Shown: positions 24,544-34,990, numbered from the stretch's first letter. The stretch: 56,653 bases of DNA from an uncultured Collinsella sp. (GCA_934647195.1 CAKUFD010000012.1:1-56653), one strand, 5' to 3'. Translations and numbers: made by a program. Notes: generated by a model not told the origin, from the sequence alone.

Positions 24544-25329
24544 CTACAGCAATCCAAAACGCTCGCATGCGCGCAGAATTCCATCATCATCGACATTCGA
24601 AGTCACATAAGACGCCGCTGCCTTTACCGCGACAGAAGCCTCGCCCATGGCGACACTTTGTCCCACACATCCAAACATCGTAATGTCATTTCCACCGTCG
24701 CCAAACGCAATGCACTCATCCGGCTTAATTCCGTAACGTGCAAGCGCTGCCTTAATACCTTCTGGCTTCCCGCCGCCCTTAGGGATGATGTCGCAAAAAC
24801 CGTCGCACCAGCGCGTAAACTCGACATTGCCGCATTCATGCATGAAGATGCCTTCTTCGCCCTCGTCAATATAGGCGCAAATCTGATACGTTGGCTCAGA
24901 CAGGGCGTCAGAAAGCCCCAGCTCAGCATCGGTTTTCCCCACACGCTCCTCTGTTGAACGGATGCGATCGCTATACCGGCTCATCAAAAATCGCGTTTGC
25001 TGCATCAGGATAACGTCATACAACCCCGCCTCCGCCTGACTGATAACAGCACCAACATCCTTTTCCTCAAGCGGACAATCACGAAATGTTCCTTTGCAGT
25101 CGCAGCAGAGCTGACCATTAAAGGCCAGCACGGCATCAACGGCGATTCGACCACCTGGCTGCAGGTCGGGATGCACGTCCAGCAGAGAGCGTCCCGTTGC
25201 AAGAATGATCTTTACCCCGCTTTCACGCAAATGCGCAAGAGCCTTGACCGTAGAGTCTGGCACCCTATGCGTCTCAAAACTCACCAACGTACCATCGATA
25301 TCAAAAAAACGCAGCCCTGAACATCTCAT
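24544..25329 (-). CDS. Cof-type HAD hydrolase (sugar phosphatase-like)
   Basis: A 261-residue HAD phosphatase with nucleophile motif FFDIDGTL, motif II LATGRS, a Cof-type cap, then GGGKPEGIKAAL (Lys motif III) and FGDGGNDITMF (motif IV). Substrates of this family are often sugar phosphates or flavin phosphates. The start at 25329 has AAAGG close upstream; a longer frame begins at 25395. It is divergent from a GntR regulator whose operator lies between them, so its expression is probably controlled by that regulator. Confidence 0.88.
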   Translation of the reverse strand: MRCSGLRFFDIDGTLVSFETHRVPDSTVKALAHLRESGVKIILATGRSLLDVHPDLQPGGRIAVDAVLAFNGQLCCDCKGTFRDCPLEEKDVGAVISQAEAGLYDVILMQQTRFLMSRYSDRIRSTEERVGKTDAELGLSDALSEPTYQICAYIDEGEEGIFMHECGNVEFTRWCDGFCDIIPKGGGKPEGIKAALARYGIKPDECIAFGDGGNDITMFGCVGQSVAMGEASVAVKAAASYVTSNVDDDGILRACERFGLL

Positions 25330-25393
25330 CCTCCCTTTACTGCCGCCCTTCGCTGTCAACGCAACGAACATATTGAATGCGAGCATGCTGTTC

Positions 25394-25450
25394 AATAATT
25401 CATTCGAATGAATTATTGTCTACTATATTAGAAGGTTATTCGAATGAATC
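25394..25450. promoter_or_regulatory. palindromic operator pair of the GntR/HAD divergent promoter
   Basis: A perfect 24-bp palindrome with core ATTCATTCGAATGAAT lies at 25394-25417, with a second copy of its half, TTATTCGAATGAATC, at 25436-25450. They sit between the divergent HAD phosphatase and GntR genes, where GntR proteins commonly bind. The second copy lies just upstream of the GntR start, which suggests autoregulation. Confidence 0.75.
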
Positions 25451-25461
25451 AAGGGTGAATC

Positions 25462-26184
25462 ATGGTCAGAAGTATCTATCGCGATATTTACCGAGAGTTG
25501 AGCGAAAGAATCGAATCTGGCACGTACGCATTTCAAACACAGATTCCAACCGAAGATGCTCTCTGTGCGCGCTTTAGCTGCTCTCACTCCACCGTACGCC
25601 GAGCCCTGCAGGAACTAGCCCGCGCTGGCTATGTTCAGGCGCGCCAAGGTTCGGGCGTCACCGTAATTTGGCAGCCAACACCTCAAGATGCGAACGGATA
25701 TGCAACAGGAGGCATCGAGATCTTCCCCGAAATCTGTGCCGAACGCGGCCTCGCACCAGCAACAGAGCTGCTCAATTTTGAGGCCCTTATCGCCGATGAA
25801 CAGCTAGCCTCCAGCACAGGTCTGCCCAAGGGTGCAGAAGTTGTACATATGCGCCGTCTGCGTCTGGCGGATGGTAAGCCAGTAGCATTGGAAGAAACGC
25901 ATACCCTTGCCAGCGAGGTGCCCGATATCACACCGCAAATCGCTCTAACCGGTACATATGCTTATATCGAGCAAACACTGGGAATCAAAATAGCCACAAG
26001 CAAGCGGCGGATCTCTATGTCACTCGCCAACAATGATGTCGCAAACCTACTGCACGTATCCGAAAATTCATATGTCGCATGCATCGAATCAAACACGTTC
26101 GATGCTTCGGGCAAGATGTTTGAGCACATTAAAACGTATCAACATCCCGATTTTTTCTCCGTCAGCATTATCGCCACCCGTTAG
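25462..26184 (+). CDS. GntR-family regulator with UTRA domain (HutC subfamily)
   Basis: A 240-residue regulator. The winged HTH is at about 5-70 (IYRELSERIESGTY, IPTEDALCARFSCSHSTVRRALQEL, QARQGSGVTV), followed by a UTRA effector domain (about 85-235, with VVHMRRLRLADGKPVALEETH). AAGGGTGA lies before the start. HutC-type members sense sugars or sugar phosphates; the effector here is unknown. The divergent HAD phosphatase and the palindromes between them suggest a small self-contained regulon. Confidence 0.9.
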   Translation: MVRSIYRDIYRELSERIESGTYAFQTQIPTEDALCARFSCSHSTVRRALQELARAGYVQARQGSGVTVIWQPTPQDANGYATGGIEIFPEICAERGLAPATELLNFEALIADEQLASSTGLPKGAEVVHMRRLRLADGKPVALEETHTLASEVPDITPQIALTGTYAYIEQTLGIKIATSKRRISMSLANNDVANLLHVSENSYVACIESNTFDASGKMFEHIKTYQHPDFFSVSIIATR

Positions 26185-26223
26185 TGCTCATAGATGTTGA
26201 AGAAGCACGACTGATACCCAAAG

Positions 26224-26263
26224 TCCCGCGAGGTTCGGCAAAGCCGAACCAGCGCCCGGGACG
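26224..26263. repeat. nested hairpin between gntR and groEL
   Basis: Outer stem GTCCCG (26224-26229) / CGGGAC (26258-26263) encloses a perfect GGTTCGGC-AAA-GCCGAACC hairpin (26233-26251). It has no T-run in either direction. It may end the gntR message or belong to an intergenic repeat family. Confidence 0.5.
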
Positions 26264-26317
26264 GATCCCCGTATCGACCACGGTTCCCGCCCGCCCGATT
26301 TCAAGGGTACGGACGCA

Positions 26318-26402
26318 GGAAGGCCCCGGAAGGATTTCCTAAGCCAACATTCCGCAGCGCGAAGCGCGAGGACGTTGGCGTGGAAACCTTCCGGGGCCTT
26401 CC
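26318..26402. repeat. long hairpin element downstream of groEL
   Basis: Perfect 16-bp arms GGAAGGCCCCGGAAGG (26318-26333) and CCTTCCGGGGCCTTCC (26387-26402) continue inward as near-matched TTTCC and GCCAAC pairs. The apex is a small GCGC-GAA-GCGC hairpin. It starts 25 bp after the groEL stop. No T-run is seen, so it may protect the groEL 3' end or be a dispersed hairpin element. Confidence 0.6.
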
Positions 26403-26426
26403 GATGGGAAGTCAAGCCCTTACGGC

Positions 26427-28067
<1,641 letters not shown>

Positions 28068-28147
28068 TTATTCCTCCAAAAAGAAGTGACACCGCGCGCA
28101 GATCCGAGTCATAATGGCGCGCGGCATAGATAAAATGTCCGAGAAAG

Positions 28148-28435
28148 CTACTCGACGACGGCGTAGATATCGTCGACGCGCATCAGCAGGTAATCCTCGC
28201 CGTCGACCTTGACCTCGTTGCCGCCGAACTTACCGTAGATGACAACGTCGCCTTCCTTGACATCCATGGGGATGCGCTCGCCCTTGTCGTTGACCTTACC
28301 GGCGCCCACGGCGACGATGGTGCCGCGCTGGGGCTTTTCCTGAGCGTTGCTGGCGATGTACAGGCCAGAAGCGGTCTTCTGCTCGGCTGCGTCCGGCTTG
28401 ATGAGAACGCGATCTGCAAGCGGCTTCAAAGACAT
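28148..28435 (-). CDS. groS: 10 kDa co-chaperonin GroES
   Basis: A 95-residue GroES: MSLKPLADRVLIKPDAAEQKT, then the mobile loop around TASGLYIASNAQEKPQRG, then GEDYLLMRVDDIYAVVE. AAAGGAGGA lies upstream of the ATG at 28435. It caps GroEL. First gene of the groESL operon. Confidence 0.98.
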   Translation of the reverse strand: MSLKPLADRVLIKPDAAEQKTASGLYIASNAQEKPQRGTIVAVGAGKVNDKGERIPMDVKEGDVVIYGKFGGNEVKVDGEDYLLMRVDDIYAVVE

Positions 28436-28505
28436 GCTTTGTTCCTCCTTTGTTGCCATGCGCCAAAACGTGCGCGATGGCCCTCTCTCGTTACGAACGG
28501 TATGA

Positions 28506-28534
28506 ATAGTACCCAGCGATTCCAACTTATACAA
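28506..28534 (-). promoter_or_regulatory. candidate groESL promoter
   Basis: On the minus strand a -35-like TTGTAT (28529-28534) and a -10-like TACTAT (28506-28511) are separated by 17 bp, about 70 bp upstream of groES. I see no CIRCE-type inverted repeat (TTAGCACTC-N9-GAGTGCTAA) here. Confidence 0.45.
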
Positions 28535-28717
28535 CGCAAATGCAAAAAATCTTATTTCTTGGCACTTAGATTTTATGAATCGCCTCGGACCAAGGCACGT
28601 GAGGCGTTAGCGAGAGATCTTCGCCGAAAGACTTGCACGCCAAAAAGGCCCCAAGGCCGCCTCTTTCGTCGCATTTCGGCACATCTCGCATCTGCTTTAA
28701 GGCTCTTTCTGAGATAC

Positions 28718-29001
28718 GTGGCGGTAAAACGGCATCGGCGCATTGGCCCGGGTTCTCGCCAGAACAAGTGGCGGATAAACGAGCACTTTGAATCGAGTGG
28801 CGGTAAAACGCGCATCTCCCGAGCTCTCGCCAGAATAAGTGGCGGCAGATCGAACGTTGGCCGAGGTTCTTCCCAAAACGTGTGGCGGTAAATCGAACAT
28901 CCAGAAATGAGTGGCGGATAATCAAACGAAATAACGCCGCCTTGCCTCGCCAGACGTTCGAAAAACCGCCACTCAATCCAAAATGTTTGAAAAACCGCCA
29001 C
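28718..29001. repeat. GTGGCGG repeat array
   Basis: Six direct copies of GTGGCGG (usually GTGGCGGTAAAACG or GTGGCGGATAAACG) begin at 28718, 28768, 28797, 28839, 28882 and 28911. Two inverted copies (CCGCCAC) begin at 28966 and 28995. Three neighbouring pairs are exactly 29 bp apart, and some copies share a longer upstream block (CTCGCCAGAAYAAGTGGCGG). It is non-coding in appearance and lies between groES and the amidohydrolase gene. Confidence 0.7.
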
Positions 29002-29037
29002 TCGATCGAAGGACAGGTCGCAACCGTGAGATAGAAC

Positions 29038-29212
29038 GCAGCCGCAAGCCGGGGCCAGCAGCAAGCCGGGGCCCAACCGCAAGCCGGACGAGGCGCGAGG
29101 CAAGACTCGACCGCAAGGCAAAACGCTGCAGCAAGCCTGGGTCAACAGCAAGCTGGAATTCGACCGCAAGGCAAGCCACAACTCGGCCACAAGCCGGGGC
29201 CCAGCTGAGGGA
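29038..29212. repeat. GCAAGCCGGGGCC low-complexity array
   Basis: Degenerate tandem units related to CCGCAAGCCGGGGCC recur every 15-40 bp from 29043 to 29206. The frame is open on the plus strand but of repetitive composition (Arg, Ser, Pro, Lys), without a ribosome binding site. I treat it as a non-coding repeat. Confidence 0.5.
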
Positions 29213-29264
29213 AGAAACTCGCCCCGAAGGGCAGAGCCCGTCCACGCGACCGTCCCTGTGTCCC

Positions 29265-30923
29265 CTAGCGCTCGAACACGCACGTGCCGCCCAGGTAGGT
29301 TGCGAGCACCTGCGTATCGAGAATCTTCTGCGGGTCAATCGCCGTAAGATCTTGATCGAGCACAACGAAGTCAGCATACTTGCCCACCTCAAGACTACCG
29401 AGATTCTCCTCATCTCCCGCCGCATAGGCACTGCCGAGCGTGTAGTTGCGAATCGCGCTCGCAGCAGAAATCTTCTCGTCGGCATGCCATCCACCCTCGG
29501 GCCAGCGGCTTTGCGGATCCTGACGCGTAACGGCCGTATAGATCACGTGCATGCTATCGATAACCGTAATGGGCGAATCCGTGCCAAACGCCTGACGAAT
29601 ACCACGCTGTTCGTATGTAGCAAACGGCCACATGATCTGAGCACGCTCCTCGCCAAGGTCACGCTCGGGGCCGCCGGGATCCAACGTGATATGGCACGGC
29701 TGACTTGATGCCACCACATCAAGCTCGCGCAGACGATCGATATCCTCTGCCAAAAGGTTCTCCAGATGCTCCAAGGTGTTGTGCCCATGCACCGGCGCAC
29801 CAAAACGCTCGCGCGCCTCCTCAAAGATATCGAGCGCCGCATGGATCGCGCCGTCACCGATCACGTGAATGCGCACGGGCTCGCCCGCCTCCGCCGCAGC
29901 CAGCACCAGCTCGCGCATGCGCTCGGCAGGAATCGTCAGACGGCCGCGGTCACCCGGGAAACGTGGATTGGAGTACGGCTCGGTAAGATATGCGGTGTGC
30001 TCGCTCGAAACACCATCGAAGAACTGCTTGAATCCCGGCGCCGAGAGCAACTCGTTGCCCTCGTAACGACGCTGCAGCTCATACAGACGAGATTGGTCAT
30101 CGAGCAACGTGGGGAACATATGCGCGCGGACGCACAGGCGCCCCTCTTCCTGCAGCTTGTCGTATACGTCGTCACGAATAAAATCGCAGCCCGGCATGGG
30201 CATGAGCGACATGTCGCACATCGACGTGATGCCCTGCTCTGCCATGCGCTGCATCTGCTGAGCATATGCCTCGGCAATGCGGTCCTCACCCAGCCACTCC
30301 AGGCAGCGCGGAAGCAGCTGCATAGCAGCCGCCTCATGTGCAATACCCGTAAGCTCGCCGTTCTCAAAGGTGTCAAAGCTGCCACCCGCCGGGGGCTCGG
30401 TATCGGGCGTCACGCCCAAAGCGTCGAGCGCGGCGCTGTTAAGCCACAGCGTATGGCCATCACCCGAATACATCGCGCACGGGCGATCGGGAAACGCACG
30501 GTCAAGCGAACGCTTGGTGGGATGCTGACGAGGAGTCCAGCGGTAATCGCGCCACCCTTGCGTCACCACCCAGGCATCTGCGGGAAGACCACGCGCGAAT
30601 TCCACCGTGCGCTCCACCAGGTCCTCTTCGCTTTTGCCCATATACATAAGCATGTAGGGAGAACATCCCACAGCGGTATGGAAGAAATGCAGGTGCGCGT
30701 CGTGAAAACCGGGGCAGATAAAACGATCCCCGTAATCGACCACGGACACGCTCGAAGGAGCCTCGGCAAGAATGCACCCAGGCTCCCCAATGGCGACAAT
30801 ACGCCCGTCACGCACGTAAAAGGCGAGCTCTCGCGGCTCGTCGACGCCATCTTCCGAGGTAAAGACGCGTTTTGATCGAACAATCAGCTCGCTATGACCG
30901 GCGCTTTGCATCTGCATCGACAT
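29265..30923 (-). CDS. amidohydrolase family protein (YtcJ-like)
   Basis: A 552-residue metal-dependent amidohydrolase. FICPGFHDAHLHFFHTA carries the HxH metal ligands; EPVRIHVIGDGAIHAALD, VHGHNTLEH and FGTDSPI supply the later His/Asp ligands. It resembles the YtcJ/amidohydrolase_3 group, whose substrates are mostly undefined. The start at 30923 has GAGGAAGAG upstream. Divergent from an M20 amidohydrolase 118 bp away, which may share a promoter region. No signal peptide. Confidence 0.88.
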   Translation of the reverse strand: MSMQMQSAGHSELIVRSKRVFTSEDGVDEPRELAFYVRDGRIVAIGEPGCILAEAPSSVSVVDYGDRFICPGFHDAHLHFFHTAVGCSPYMLMYMGKSEEDLVERTVEFARGLPADAWVVTQGWRDYRWTPRQHPTKRSLDRAFPDRPCAMYSGDGHTLWLNSAALDALGVTPDTEPPAGGSFDTFENGELTGIAHEAAAMQLLPRCLEWLGEDRIAEAYAQQMQRMAEQGITSMCDMSLMPMPGCDFIRDDVYDKLQEEGRLCVRAHMFPTLLDDQSRLYELQRRYEGNELLSAPGFKQFFDGVSSEHTAYLTEPYSNPRFPGDRGRLTIPAERMRELVLAAAEAGEPVRIHVIGDGAIHAALDIFEEARERFGAPVHGHNTLEHLENLLAEDIDRLRELDVVASSQPCHITLDPGGPERDLGEERAQIMWPFATYEQRGIRQAFGTDSPITVIDSMHVIYTAVTRQDPQSRWPEGGWHADEKISAASAIRNYTLGSAYAAGDEENLGSLEVGKYADFVVLDQDLTAIDPQKILDTQVLATYLGGTCVFER

Positions 30924-31041
30924 CGTCTCTTCCTCTCTATGGCAATGCCGCCCCATGTGAACACGGAATGCAGTGTACGCGCAATGCGCGCCCATCACTA
31001 TACTTAAAGGGATGCAGCCGAAAAAATTAAAGGGGCAAGAA

Positions 31042-32484
31042 ATGAAAACTCGCGCACAGCAGATCATGAGCGATAAAGACGCACGCACGCCGCAGGAAGT
31101 GACCCAGTGCATCCATGACATTGCCGCCGAGTTCGAGCCCTATATCATCAAGCAGCGCCGCCATTTCCACAAGCATCCTGAGCCGAGCCTGGCCGAGGTG
31201 CGCACCACCTCCGATATCGCCAATCAACTCGATGCCATGAACATCCCTTACGAGCGCCCACTCAAGACCGGCCTCGTAGCGACTCTGCGCGGCACCGCGC
31301 CCGATGCCTATCGCGAGGACGGTACACCGCGCCGCCGCATCCTGCTGCGCGCCGATATCGACGCCCTGCCCGTCACCGAGCAGACCGGCGAGGAGTTCGC
31401 CAGCGTCAACGAAGGCTTCATGCACGCCTGCGGCCACGACTGCCATATCGCCATGATGCTCGGCACCCTGCAGATTCTGCGCCATGTGACCGACGATATC
31501 CATGGCGAGATTCGCATCGTGTTCCAGCCCTCCGAGGAAAACGGCCAAGGCGCCAAGATGATGATTGGCACCGGTGTGTGCGAGGGCGTGGACGGCGCGT
31601 TTTCCATGCACATCTGGAGCGAGGTGGACGCTGGCACCGTAAGCTGCGAGCCCGGCCCGCGCATGGCAAACACCGACTGGTTCCGCGTCGACGTGCGCGG
31701 CACGTCGTGCCACGGCGCCATGCCGCAGCGCGGCCACGACGCCATCATGGTCGCTGCCGAGATCGTCAACGCTCTGCAAACCATCGTCGCGCGCGAGATC
31801 AGCCCGTACGAGCCCGCCGTCGTGACCGTAGGTGAGCTCCACGGAGGCACCGCGCGCAACGTCATCGCCGGCTCCGCCTATCTCACGGGCACCGTGCGCA
31901 CCTACAGCGAGGCGGCCCACAATGCGGTACCCGATCACATCCGTCGCATCGTCGAACACACCGCCGCCGCCCTGGGTGCCGAGGCCGAGCTTACGGACTA
32001 CACCATCGCCAATTACAAAGTCGAAAACGAGCCTGCGGCATCCGAGCGTTGCCGCACCGCCGTCGTTAAGCTCTTGGGCGAGGAAGGCATAGGCCATTAT
32101 CAAGGCACGCTTTCGGGCGAGGATTTCTCCGAGTACCTGCGTCGCGTTCCCGGCGTGCTCGCTTTTCTGGGCTGCCGCAACCCCGCCATCGGCGCTACGT
32201 ACGCGCAGCACTCATGCTTCTACAAGATTGACGAGACCGTACTTGCCAAGGGCAGCATGCTCGGTGCCCAGTATGCCATCGACTTTTTGGCCGAGCCCAC
32301 GCAGGCCGAACTCGACGGACCTGTTGTGGCCCAAGTAGCCGAGAACAATCCCGAGCTTGCCGACAAGCTGCGCGCCGCTGCAGGGGCCGCCAGCACCGCC
32401 CGCGAGGCTATCCACAATGCCCACGAAGCGCGCCGCGAGGCAGCCCAGGCCGCTCAGGCAGCGCGTCGTTCGCGCAAGAACTAG
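31042..32484 (+). CDS. M20 family metallo-aminoacylase / amidohydrolase
   Basis: A 480-residue zinc peptidase-like enzyme (IAA-amino acid hydrolase/hippurate hydrolase type). It has RRHFHKHPEPSLAE, LLRADIDALPVTEQTGEEF, HACGHDCHIAMMLG (zinc ligands), FQPSEENGQGA and, late, GEDFSEYL. AGGGG lies 7-11 bases before the start. A C-terminal extension (about 425-480) is rich in alanine, arginine and glutamate and likely helical. The likely reaction is release of an amino acid from an N-acyl conjugate; the substrate is unknown. Confidence 0.9.
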   Translation: MKTRAQQIMSDKDARTPQEVTQCIHDIAAEFEPYIIKQRRHFHKHPEPSLAEVRTTSDIANQLDAMNIPYERPLKTGLVATLRGTAPDAYREDGTPRRRILLRADIDALPVTEQTGEEFASVNEGFMHACGHDCHIAMMLGTLQILRHVTDDIHGEIRIVFQPSEENGQGAKMMIGTGVCEGVDGAFSMHIWSEVDAGTVSCEPGPRMANTDWFRVDVRGTSCHGAMPQRGHDAIMVAAEIVNALQTIVAREISPYEPAVVTVGELHGGTARNVIAGSAYLTGTVRTYSEAAHNAVPDHIRRIVEHTAAALGAEAELTDYTIANYKVENEPAASERCRTAVVKLLGEEGIGHYQGTLSGEDFSEYLRRVPGVLAFLGCRNPAIGATYAQHSCFYKIDETVLAKGSMLGAQYAIDFLAEPTQAELDGPVVAQVAENNPELADKLRAAAGAASTAREAIHNAHEARREAAQAAQAARRSRKN

Positions 32485-32694
32485 CAACTACAGGCCGACA
32501 TCGGCGGCGCAACCTCAAGGCGGGCTGCGCCGCCGCACACAGGCTCTGCACGCAGGCACCGCGCTTGAATACCACACGCGACAGCCGAGGCACCCTGGTC
32601 CACAGCGACCCAACCCGCGGGCCAACTCGCCCGCGGCGCCCCGGCCCGCAATACCGCTCGCCCGCCGTCCCGGCCGCCCGCGCCCCATCTCGCC

Positions 32695-33690
32695 CTACAT
32701 CACGCCGCGAAAACCCTTGCCCACGATCTCGGAACTGTCAACGATCGTGATGAACGCATGCTCGTCGATCTCACGGACAAAACGCTTGAGCTGCACGGCT
32801 TCGCGTCTGCTCAGCACGCTCATGATCACCGTGACGCACTCGCCGGTAAATGCGCCGTAGGCACGGCTGATCGTCGCCGTGCGGTTGAGCTTTTGCACAA
32901 TGAAGCGCTCAACCCGTTCCGGCTCCCTGCAAATCACTGTGCAGACCTTGCGCAGATGAATGCTCTCGATTGCCTTGTCGACCACCAGGGTCTTGGCGAA
33001 GAGCCCCAGCACGCAATAAAGGCCCACGCGCGGGCCATATAAGAACGCCGCAATGGCAACGATGCCGATATCGACATACAACAGGGCGCGCCCAATCTCA
33101 AGCGTCGTCCTGCGTTTAAGAATCATGGCGAGAATATCGGTGCCGCCCGTGGACGCACCGATATCAAAAACGATCGCGCTGCCCAGCGATGGCAAGATCA
33201 CCGCAAAGCAAAGGTCAAGCCACATGTCCCCTGTCATCGAAACCGTCGCGGGAATAAAGAGCTCGAAAAGCGAAACGTACGCCGAAAGCGCAAAGGAAGC
33301 AAAGACGCTCCAGAGAATCGCCCGGCGCTCAAGAAATATGAACCCCAATACCACCAAGATGATGTTGAGAATCCACATGAAGACACCCACGGGAAGCGTC
33401 GGTACCAGCGTGGAGAGAATAACCGAGACGCCCGAGGTGCCGCCAAACGCAAAATGGTTGGGCGTTTTAAACGCGACGATGGCAAAGGCCGTAAGGATAA
33501 GGCCAGCGTTGAGCTCGGCAAAAAAGCGCCAAAAGCCCGGTTCGGCGGAACGTCGGCGCTCCATGCGCTCGCCACGCTCGATGTCCTCGGGACTCACCAC
33601 ATGCTCCATCGGCTCCACCGGAGTATGGTGCATCGTGCTCGCCGTCGCATCCGCAGCAGCCTGAGTCTGGCCATCAGGCGTGGTGGACAT
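32695..33690 (-). CDS. YitT family membrane protein
   Basis: A 331-residue protein with an unusually long polar N-terminus (about 1-65), then five to six membrane segments with GGTSGVSVIL and ASTGGTDILAMIL, then a cytoplasmic DUF2179 domain (about 245-331, YGAFTGECVTVIMSVLSRREA). The family is widespread and of unknown transport role. AGAGGAG precedes the start at 33690. It converges on the M20 gene with a 210-bp GC-rich gap in which I see nothing. Confidence 0.88.
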   Translation of the reverse strand: MSTTPDGQTQAAADATASTMHHTPVEPMEHVVSPEDIERGERMERRRSAEPGFWRFFAELNAGLILTAFAIVAFKTPNHFAFGGTSGVSVILSTLVPTLPVGVFMWILNIILVVLGFIFLERRAILWSVFASFALSAYVSLFELFIPATVSMTGDMWLDLCFAVILPSLGSAIVFDIGASTGGTDILAMILKRRTTLEIGRALLYVDIGIVAIAAFLYGPRVGLYCVLGLFAKTLVVDKAIESIHLRKVCTVICREPERVERFIVQKLNRTATISRAYGAFTGECVTVIMSVLSRREAVQLKRFVREIDEHAFITIVDSSEIVGKGFRGVM

Positions 33691-33858
33691 ACCCGCTCCT
33701 CTCCGCATTTCATGTTGCCGTCACGGCACATCCGGAGAAAAACTAGCACGACTCGCCGCAGGTGCCATCAGCTGAGAAGGAGAAACGGCCAAGCGGCACG
33801 GTTTTCTCGAAGAGCGGCAAAGCGGGGCAGCACGGGCAGCAAGGCGAGCAACCCCTCG

Positions 33859-34314
33859 CTATGGCAGCAGCTCAAACCATAAGGGACGTTGCAGATGGAT
33901 GATGTCGTCATCAACGCCCGCGGGCGCATGGCCGCAAAACAGCAGACCGGCATCGTGCGGGGTCATCAATCTCCACAGCCATACGCCAACAAAAAGGACG
34001 ATGAACACCCAGGCTATAACCCAGCATGCACGTCTAGCCTTTGGAAAAAGCTCCTGCGCCGTCGGAATCAGCAACACCACAGGCACGCACCAAAACAGGG
34101 GATGATACGCCAGCGCAGCATCAAAGCGACCGGTAAGAAATGCCAGCCACGCGCGCGTCATGCCGCAGCCAGGGCACGGCACCCCGGTAATCGCGCGAAT
34201 GATGCAGCCGATATCGGTGATATAGAGCAGCAGCGTCGCACCCAAGAAGATGCCGAGGAAAGAAAGGGCGCGGCGAACCCAGCTCGCCACGCCCTCTGGA
34301 AACGTCATGCGCAT
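33859..34314 (-). CDS. DUF2752 membrane protein
   Basis: A 151-residue protein with about three membrane segments and the DUF2752 signature GVPCPGCGMTRAWLAFLTG (about 44-62), whose cysteines may bind metal or form a disulfide. It lies 10 bp after the DUF4234 gene and is probably co-transcribed with it. Function unknown. Confidence 0.8.
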   Translation of the reverse strand: MRMTFPEGVASWVRRALSFLGIFLGATLLLYITDIGCIIRAITGVPCPGCGMTRAWLAFLTGRFDAALAYHPLFWCVPVVLLIPTAQELFPKARRACWVIAWVFIVLFVGVWLWRLMTPHDAGLLFCGHAPAGVDDDIIHLQRPLWFELLP

Positions 34315-34324
34315 AAAAACCGAT

Positions 34325-34990
34325 TTACGCGCCCATGCGCGCGTTATAGGCAGCAGCCATGGCGTTGCAGTTCTTGATGATGATGTTCATCGCAACAATG
34401 GGACCCAGGCCGCACAGGAACGCACCGATGATCTGCCACATCAAAATGGTGGTGCCGTTCTCCTGGAACTGCAAGCCGTAGCGCGGGGCGTTGGTCTGCA
34501 TGCGGTTGCCGATCTTGTAATACCACCAATAAGCATAGAAGCCGCAGGTGACGATGGAGAGCAGGATGAACTGGCCCAAACCGGGCGTGGTCTCTCCGTC
34601 GTTTTGGCACATGACGTTCATGTCACGCGCCAGACCATAGAGGAAGTACCACGAGTAGATGCCGCAGGTGACGATGGAGAGGATAATCCACATCGGCAGG
34701 CTGCGATCGGCCTGCACGGGCACAAACGGCATACCGCCCTGCGGCGCAGCGGGCGTCGAGGCGCCAAACGGGTTGGAGTTCGCCTGATGCGAAAAATCCT
34801 GCGGAGCCTGACCTGGCGTCGCAGAGGAATACGGACCGCTATCGCCCGCCGGAGCCGGAGTGTATACCGGCGCAGGCGCAGGAGCCGGAGTAGGCGCAGA
34901 CGCAGGTGCAGAACCCGCTACGGGTGAGCCGCATGTGGGACAAAACTTAGCGTCATCTGCCAGTTTCTGACCGCAATTGCCACAGAACAT
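34325..34990 (-). CDS. zinc-ribbon DUF4234 membrane protein
   Basis: A 221-residue protein. An N-terminal zinc ribbon (CGNCGQ at 3-8, CPTCGS at 17-22) is followed by a proline/alanine-rich linker (about 25-60). Two DUF4234-type repeats, each with a membrane segment, come next: SIVTCGIYSWYFLYGL and SIVTCGFYAYWWYYKIG. AAGGAG precedes the start. Function unknown; probably one operon with the DUF2752 gene. Confidence 0.82.
   Translation of the reverse strand: MFCGNCGQKLADDAKFCPTCGSPVAGSAPASAPTPAPAPAPVYTPAPAGDSGPYSSATPGQAPQDFSHQANSNPFGASTPAAPQGGMPFVPVQADRSLPMWIILSIVTCGIYSWYFLYGLARDMNVMCQNDGETTPGLGQFILLSIVTCGFYAYWWYYKIGNRMQTNAPRYGLQFQENGTTILMWQIIGAFLCGLGPIVAMNIIIKNCNAMAAAYNARMGA

Noticed and set aside
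28718..29001. GTGGCGG array as a CRISPR array
   Set aside because: Repeats are only 7-14 bp, spacing is irregular, some copies are inverted, and no cas genes are present.
28573..29283. Minus-strand open frame across the repeat arrays as a protein
   Set aside because: Repetitive composition without start signal or domain; better explained as non-coding repeats.
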